NCBI RefSeq assembly: GCF_009901955.1
Contig: NZ_WUTS01000001.1
Coordinates: 993,034-1,057,033, forward strand
Direction of reading: 5' to 3'
From: Halomonas icarae
GTDB lineage: Bacteria > Pseudomonadota > Gammaproteobacteria > Pseudomonadales > Halomonadaceae
Length of the DNA: 64,000 nucleotides
The notes under the pieces are model-generated. The model saw only the letters and a program-made list of their open reading frames with translations. It had not been told where the DNA came from and did not search any database. Positions 58,501 to 64,000 of the stretch are shown here, in pieces. The translations under genes and the position numbers were made by a program. Every line of letters starts with the position of its first letter. The first letter of the stretch is position 1.

Positions 58501-59489
58501 TCGGACAGCTGCGCATCGCACCCGACCTGGAGATCCGAGCTCGCCCCACCTTGCTGCAGGTGCGTGGTGACGTCCAGGTGCCCTGGGCTCGCCTGGAAGT
58601 CGGCAAGCTGCCCCCCTCGGCGGTCGCCCCAAGTCCCGACGAGGTGATCATTACGCGCGAGGACGAAGAGCGGGCGCGACGTGAAGCTTCGAGCCCCGCG
58701 GCGGAGGCCGCCACTGGAGAAGATACCGCCGAGGCCATGGCCGCTGCCGGCATGGCCCTGGATGTGCAGATCGATCTGCGTCTGGGGCCGGATATGAAGC
58801 TCTCCGCCTATGGACTCGAGTCCGGTTTGTCCGGCACCCTGGAGGTGCGTCAGCAGGACGGGCCGGTACAGCTCTTCGGCGATGTCAACCTGGTGGATGG
58901 CCGCTTCCGTGCCTATGGGCAGGACCTGCTGATCCGCGAGGGCCAACTGCTGTTCAGCGGCCCGCCCGGGCAGCCACTGCTCAACTTCGAGGCGGTTCGC
59001 AATCCGGATGCGACCCGGGATGGGGTGGTCGCCGGCCTGCGCGTGACCGGTAGCGCCGCATCGCCCCAGCTCGCGGTATTCTCGGAGCCCTCCATGGACG
59101 AGGCGAGCGCACTCTCTTATCTGTTACGTGGACGGGCGCCCAACGATAGCGACACCGATGGGGCGCTGACCTCGGCACTGGTGGGGCTCGCCGTGGGGCA
59201 GGCCGGTGGCGCGGTGGGCGGCATCGGCAAGGCCTTCGGTGTCTCGGACCTGACCCTGGATACGGCGGGCAGCGGTGAAGATAGCCAGGTGACTCTCAGT
59301 GGCCAGCTGACCGACGATCTCGAGGTGCGCTACGGTGTCGGGGTCTTCTCGCCGATCGCCGAACTTACCCTGCGCTACAACATCTGGCGCAGCCTCTACC
59401 TGGAGGCGGTCTCCGGTACGAGCCAGGCGGTGGATCTGATCTACACCTTCAGCCGTTCCGGCAACCCAAGAATTCTCGATGACAACTAG
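55464..59489 (+). CDS. tamB: TamB, inner-membrane partner of TamA (AsmA-like)
   Basis: The start is GTG 55464, overlapping tamA by 37 bp with GAGGA 6 nt upstream. The product is 1341 residues: a signal anchor (WSLFRLLILLPLWLLGLVML), a very long repetitive beta-rich domain that forms a periplasm-spanning groove, and the conserved C-terminal DUF490/TamB_C region ending AVDLIYTFSRSG. Length is typical. The codon overlap makes translation coupled to tamA. Confidence 0.94.
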   Translation: MAPTLRHRSRVLSLLWSLFRLLILLPLWLLGLVMLLLGLGLSPWGFGLLLDQGERMGLLQVDAYEGAPLDRLQLDGFAMQAGPASLSLDHFELAWSEECVLSGRLCLEVLGVEGARLRLGDSEPTDEPPPSPAGDPLAAIALPFPIELRRLYLEDVEVLLADGTRLSWDHFSTAAVAEGDTLRLMPTRLSGTRLRLPLTPGAQLALAGGERDGPRLTATAIDAAIAVRSPLPDEVAASAEGMSAAVLEEQPRRALPEITLPLRVEVPELLVEDSAVEGAVEYGVERLALSLFAEGHSVEVRPLEVSTPDGDASLEAAIALTDDYPLELRLESALWLPELMPGLAGQRIELGLDGTLADLLMRLELSGPLDLKLDARADLLDPTLPLTASLTSDLLQWPLPGQQTTTNADGVEVAVEPWLVEDLVLRLEGSLVDYRLAASLDAEGPQLPFTRLALTGSGNLTHFAWKPLSLAMNGASVISRGRIDWEDGIGVDARARLDNVDPKPFVEGLSGRLDGDVAVRFRQGDAGWTLAVPELTIDGELQERNLALRAELAGDSEMRWNIESLNFRQGENRLQLAGRVSESDIDLSGEVDMPNLASLHDALSGRISGGLEAAGSLESPSLDLNLVGESLAFAENRLVELRLAGRVSGFEDPAMEATLELAGLEAGGQRLDEAVLALDGRLSEHRLTLEASAPPGMPLSRASLALAAGLDQDRGRYAGQLSRLEVDAEQGDLRLADPAVFTANVDQGSARVQPFCLVRQQGGGLCLVEPLETSPAGGELRLRLAEVPMALLDPFLPQGWAAQGNTELDLDASWGADGSWRAEGSLQSRLALDGQDAYGQPWSLPEARLEGEISADDQAAELALELNLAQAGGLALTARVDDPVDEGRLTGRLSVDELRLSPYRDLVTGMETLEGRLTGNIDLAGRLEAPEMRGRIALAGLKASGADVPVEVHDGEFGIDLNGTAATIDGYIAAKEGRLNIDGNAAWPSPEKWRADLSLRGVDQPVLAVLPEFGQLRIAPDLEIRARPTLLQVRGDVQVPWARLEVGKLPPSAVAPSPDEVIITREDEERARREASSPAAEAATGEDTAEAMAAAGMALDVQIDLRLGPDMKLSAYGLESGLSGTLEVRQQDGPVQLFGDVNLVDGRFRAYGQDLLIREGQLLFSGPPGQPLLNFEAVRNPDATRDGVVAGLRVTGSAASPQLAVFSEPSMDEASALSYLLRGRAPNDSDTDGALTSALVGLAVGQAGGAVGGIGKAFGVSDLTLDTAGSGEDSQVTLSGQLTDDLEVRYGVGVFSPIAELTLRYNIWRSLYLEAVSGTSQAVDLIYTFSRSGNPRILDDN

Positions 59490-59501
59490 GAGAGACGTAC
59501 C

Positions 59502-60116
59502 ATGACGCTGGATCCCTCCCGGGCCCTGCCCGGGCGCGACATACCACTCGCCATCAGCGGCGTGCACGCGGTCAATGGCCGCTCCATGCTGCCGCCTTTT
59601 CCCGACCGGCTGCAGGAGGTCGTGCTGGGCCTGGGCTGCTTCTGGGGAGCCGAGCGGCTGTTCTGGCAACTGCCAGGCGTCTACGTCACCGCCGTGGGTT
59701 ATGCCGGCGGCGTAACGCCCAACCCCACCTACGCGGAGTGCTGCAGCGGACTCACTGGCCATGCAGAGGTGGTCCGGGTCATCTTCGACCCGGCCGAGAT
59801 CAGCCTCGAGCAGCTGCTGCAACAGTTCTGGGAGGCCCATGACCCCACCCAGGGAAATCGCCAGGGCAACGATATCGGACCTCAGTACCGCTCTGTGATC
59901 CTGACGACCGACGAGTCACAGCAGGCGCTTGCGCTGCAGACCCGCGATGCCTATCAGCAGGCGATCTCGCGAGCCGGAGGAGGGAACATCACCACCGAGA
60001 TTGCACCCCTCACGACCTTCTATTATGCCGAGGAGGATCACCAGCAGTATCTTCACAAGCGACCCGACGGCTACTGCGGACTCCGCGGCACAGGGGTCAG
60101 CTGCCCCATCGCCTGA
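59502..60116 (+). CDS. msrA: Peptide methionine-(S)-S-oxide reductase MsrA
   Basis: This 204-residue enzyme has the active-site motif [13 protein letters not shown] (catalytic Cys), then GYAGG and the GQGND-type [12 protein letters not shown] segment. It reduces the S-epimer of methionine sulfoxide in oxidised proteins. It follows tamB by 12 bp, after a GGAGAG site, and converges on a LysR gene of the HypT type. A C-terminal recycling Cys is present in [11 protein letters not shown]. Confidence 0.95.
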   Translation: MTLDPSRALPGRDIPLAISGVHAVNGRSMLPPFPDRLQEVVLGLGCFWGAERLFWQLPGVYVTAVGYAGGVTPNPTYAECCSGLTGHAEVVRVIFDPAEISLEQLLQQFWEAHDPTQGNRQGNDIGPQYRSVILTTDESQQALALQTRDAYQQAISRAGGGNITTEIAPLTTFYYAEEDHQQYLHKRPDGYCGLRGTGVSCPIA

Positions 60117-60180
60117 AGTGGCTTGCACCAGGGAGCCCGGATCAGACATGCCCTTCAATCGGGCTGGTTAATAAGACTGG

Positions 60181-61107
60181 CTAATCGGGTTGGCTATTAT
60201 CGAGCTGACCCACAGAGACGAGCGCATCCCACAGGGCTGACACCGCTGGCTGCTGGTTGTCGGCACGACGAAACAGCACAATGTCCATGGGTACCTGCCA
60301 GCGTTCACCACCGGCCGGCACCAGGGTCCCCTGGGCCAGTGCATCCCGTACGCTGGATTCGGGTAGCCAGCCCAGGCCGTAGCCCAGGGAGACCAGCTCA
60401 CGGATATTGCTGCTCTGGATGCTCTCGTTGAGGATGCGGAAGTCGGGGGTGTCGTCGAGCCGGGCGAGATGGGTGCGGATCGCGGCATCGGTCAGCCCAC
60501 GGGGGTGGTAGGCGATCAGCGGCAGGCTCGAGGCCCCCTCCAGAGAGAAGCGTGGCTCCCCGTCCGGGTCCGGCAGGGAGAGCGGAACCATTCGCTCGCC
60601 GGCGAGCCGCCAGGAGAGGTAGTCCTGGGTATCCGGCTCGATGCCACACGGCGAGCACGGCCAGTAGCACAGCACCAGGTCGCACTCATCCTGGGCCAGG
60701 GCGCGAAAGAAGTCATCGACCAGCCAGCCGGTGGCGCGCAGGTCGGGGACAATGGGCGGCGGCGCCGGCCACCGGCCAAGCCACCCAGGCAGGAAGTGGC
60801 TCAACAGGCTCTGGGGGGCCGCCAGGCGAATGCGCCCGGCGTGCTGGTCGGCGAGATGAGCCAGCCGCCGCCGGCTCTCGGCCACCCGCTGCGTGACATC
60901 ATGGCATAGCGCCAGGAACTCCTCCCCGGCCGGGGTCAGGGAGAGGGGCAGCGTCTGACGGTTGACCAGTACGGTGCCCATCTCCTCCTCGAGCAACTTG
61001 ATACGGCGTGAGAACGTCGGTTGGGTGACGTTCTGCTGCTCGGCGGCCCGCGAGAAGTGTCGCGTTCGCGCCAGCGCCATGAAATCCTCGAGCCAGCGCA
61101 ACTCCAT
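60181..61107 (-). CDS. HypT-type LysR regulator with a cysteine cluster
   Basis: This 308-residue LysR protein begins MELRWLEDFMALARTRHFS and continues NVTQPTFSRRIKLLEEEMG, like HypT (YjiE) and like the gene at 30093. Its effector domain has Cys142, Cys147, Cys151 and Cys154 within 13 residues (ECDLVLCYWPCSPCG), plus Cys68. The equivalent region of the 30093 paralogue has a single Cys. The cluster suggests redox or metal sensing. It converges on msrA, 64 bp away, and is divergent from nothing known; dppF lies upstream on the same strand. Confidence 0.85.
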   Translation of the reverse strand: MELRWLEDFMALARTRHFSRAAEQQNVTQPTFSRRIKLLEEEMGTVLVNRQTLPLSLTPAGEEFLALCHDVTQRVAESRRRLAHLADQHAGRIRLAAPQSLLSHFLPGWLGRWPAPPPIVPDLRATGWLVDDFFRALAQDECDLVLCYWPCSPCGIEPDTQDYLSWRLAGERMVPLSLPDPDGEPRFSLEGASSLPLIAYHPRGLTDAAIRTHLARLDDTPDFRILNESIQSSNIRELVSLGYGLGWLPESSVRDALAQGTLVPAGGERWQVPMDIVLFRRADNQQPAVSALWDALVSVGQLDNSQPD

Positions 61108-61159
61108 GTCATCTCCCGTCGACGAGCCAAAAGGGCATTATGCCAGATGCCCCGGGGGC

Positions 61160-62223
61160 TCAGTCGATTCGACCCTCCTCGACCCCATGACAGGCGACCT
61201 GGCTGCCATCGTCGCGGGCGATCAGCCTGGGAACCTCCTCACGGCAACGCGCATTGGCGTGCGGGCAGCGGGCGTGGAAGACGCACCCCGAGGGCAGATG
61301 TACCGGGGTGGGCACCTCGCCTTCCAGACGAATGTGCTGGGGGCGCTCATCCTCCAGGCGGGGGATTGCCGACATCAGCGCCTGGGTGTAGGGGTGGCGC
61401 GGGGTGGCAAACAGCGTCGCGGTCGGAGCCACTTCACACACCCGGCCCAGATACATTACCGCCACTCGAGTACCGAAATGTTCGACCACGGCGAGATCAT
61501 GGGTGATGAACAGGTAGGTGAGGTTGCGGTCTCGCCGCGCATCCATCAGCAGGTTGAGCACCTGGGCCTGGATGGAGACGTCGAGGGCAGAGATTGGTTC
61601 ATCGGCGACGATAAACTCGGGGTCCACCGCCAGGGCCCGGGCGATGGCGATGCGCTGACGCTGGCCCCCGGAGAACTCATGGCCGTAGCGCTTGCCCCAG
61701 TCCGCGGCGATACCCACCGACTCCATGACCTCGTCGACCTGATCGCGGACCCGCTGGCGGCTCCAGTCGGGATGGTGCAGCCGAATCGGCTCCTCCAGCG
61801 TCTGCTGAATGGTCATGCGCGGATTGAGCGACGCATAGGGGTTCTGGAAGATCATCTGCATGCGCCGCCGATAGGGCATCAGCGCCTGGGTCGTGAGATC
61901 GTCGATGCGCTCGCCGGCATAGCGGATCTCACCCGCCGAGGGGTGCAGCAGCCCCATCACGGTACGTGCTACCGTGGACTTGCCACAGCCCGACTCGCCG
62001 ACCACACAGAGGGCCTCGCCGCGCTGGATCTCCAGGTCGACGCCGTTGATGGCGTGAACATGCTCCTGCTCGCGCACGAGCTTGCCACCCTTGAACTTGA
62101 GCTGCTCGAGGAAGTCACCGGAGAGCGAGAAGCGCTTCTCCAGACCACGAATCTCGAGCAGTGGCTGCCCGCTGTCGGCGGGGGAGTTACTCGCCTCCGG
62201 ACGGGGGCTGGATAGGGTATCGG

Positions 62224-62227
<4 letters not shown>
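61160..62227 (-). CDS. Peptide ABC transporter ATP-binding subunit, DppF/OppF type
   Basis: This 355-residue ABC ATPase has Walker A VGESGCGKST, the signature FSGGQRQRIAIARAL, Walker B FIVADEPISALD and the C-terminal oligopeptide-family extension (CVFHARCPHANARC). It energises uptake of di- or oligopeptides together with the preceding ATPase, which it overlaps by 4 bp. Which substrate class is imported cannot be told without the binding protein, which lies outside the window. Confidence 0.93.
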
Positions 62228-63246
<1,019 letters not shown>

Positions 63247-63265
63247 GGAAACTCCGTAGGCGTCA

Positions 63266-64000
63266 TCAGCCCTTGTAGAGGCGAGGGTTGAGCACGTCGC
63301 GCAGCCAGTCGCCGAGCAGGTTGATCACCAGTACCAGGACAACCAGCACGGCACCCGGAATCAGGGTGATCCACCAGGAGCCCGACTGGATGTAATCGAA
63401 GCCCGACTTGATCAGCGAACCCAGCGACGGGTGGGTCTCCGGCATGCCAAGCCCCAGAAAGGAGAGGGCGGCCTCGGAGATGATGGCGTTGGCCACCTGT
63501 ACCGTGGAGATGACGAAAATCGGTGACAGGGTGTTGGGCAAAATATGGCGGAACATGATGCGTCGACTGGGCAGTCCCATGGTGCGTGCGGCGTCCACGT
63601 ACTCCTTGCCCTTCTCGGCGAGCACCGAGGCGCGGACGGTGCGGGCATACTGCGGCCATTCGGCCAAGCCGATGATCAATACCAGCAAGGGGACGGCGTA
63701 GGTGCTGAAGGTGGCACCGCCGAAGATTGCCTTGACCAGGGCACCCACCACGATGGCCACCATCAGCGTGGAGAAGGAGAGCTGGATATCGGCCAGCCGC
63801 ATCAGAAAGGCATCGATCCGCCCGCCCAGGTAGCCGGCCAGCAGGCCGAACACCACACCCAGCAGGGCCTGTAGCGCCACGGCACCGAAACCGATGATCA
63901 GCGACACCCGGGCGCCGTACAGGATGGTGGAGAGCAGGTCGCGCCCCTGGGCATCAGTACCCATCACATAGGCGGGGTCACTGCCATCGATCCAGAAGGG
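63266..64000 (-). CDS. Peptide ABC transporter permease, DppC/OppC type, 5' end outside the window
   Basis: The frame stays open to the window edge, giving 244 visible residues beginning PFWIDGSDPAYVMGTDAQGRDLL. GTDAQGRD is the conserved start of the membrane domain in DppC/OppC. About five helices and the EAA loop (AARTMGLPSRRIMFRHILPN) follow. The missing N-terminus would include the first helix. Upstream genes of this operon (another permease and the binding protein) are presumably beyond the edge. Confidence 0.92.
   Translation of the reverse strand, partial: PFWIDGSDPAYVMGTDAQGRDLLSTILYGARVSLIIGFGAVALQALLGVVFGLLAGYLGGRIDAFLMRLADIQLSFSTLMVAIVVGALVKAIFGGATFSTYAVPLLVLIIGLAEWPQYARTVRASVLAEKGKEYVDAARTMGLPSRRIMFRHILPNTLSPIFVISTVQVANAIISEAALSFLGLGMPETHPSLGSLIKSGFDYIQSGSWWITLIPGAVLVVLVLVINLLGDWLRDVLNPRLYKG

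Overview
The window is a chromosomal segment from a Gammaproteobacterium, most likely Halomonas or a close relative in the Halomonadaceae. This is inferred from high GC content, acidic proteins rich in Glu and Asp, a Na+-coupled alanine/glycine symporter, and the conserved order fmdB-aspS-yebC-ruvCAB-ybgC-tolQRAB-pal-cpoB. No database search was possible. I see no rRNA, tRNA, CRISPR array, prophage or complete insertion sequence. The DNA is densely packed core genome.

Layout. 1-6.7 kb: the end of a LysR gene, the glycine-cleavage genes gcvH-gcvP (minus strand), a Na+:alanine/glycine symporter across a 437-bp control region, and a hemerythrin protein. 6.9-11 kb (minus): AlkB, then an envelope group of PAP2 phosphatase, GT4 glycosyltransferase, LysM/LytM lipoprotein and PlsC-type acyltransferase. 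11-18 kb: a LysR regulator divergent from a 3-oxoacid CoA-transferase pair, a DUF1338-like protein, glutaredoxin, an inositol-monophosphatase-family protein, a small MITE-like element, an orphan HybE-like chaperone and 3-hydroxybutyrate dehydrogenase. 17.6-20.3 kb (minus): a RegB/RegA-type redox two-component system next to a formate/nitrite-family channel. 20.5-30 kb: prfC, tatD, ygfZ, an HMA-like/OsmC pair, uvrB, class I fumarase and cardiolipin synthase. 30-36.5 kb: a HypT-like LysR, NadM-Nudix, YihY, acylphosphatase and a minus-strand nucleoside-catabolism operon (2-hydroxyacid dehydrogenase, ribokinase, nucleoside hydrolase).

36.6-48 kb is a long plus-strand block for translation, Holliday-junction processing (ruvCAB) and the Tol-Pal system, ending in yciK. 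Facing it are mupP and ubiG (minus). 49.7-59.5 kb holds galU, a UDP-glucose-dehydrogenase-like pseudoenzyme, a superoxide-dismutase-like protein that has lost its metal ligands (minus), an unknown membrane coiled-coil protein, and tamA-tamB. 59.5-64 kb holds msrA, a second HypT-like LysR with a cysteine cluster, and a dipeptide/oligopeptide ABC transporter whose permease runs off the window.

Connections. scoAB and bdhA together would turn 3-hydroxybutyrate (for example from PHB) into acetoacetyl-CoA. The nucleoside operon would release and phosphorylate ribose. tolQRAB-pal-cpoB, tamAB, cls, the acyltransferase and the LytM lipoprotein all serve the envelope. The most notable observations are the two neighbouring pseudoenzymes (SOD-like and UGD-like), the Cys-rich HypT-like regulator beside msrA, the unknown coiled-coil gene coupled to tamAB, and a 153-bp element with perfect 18-bp inverted ends.
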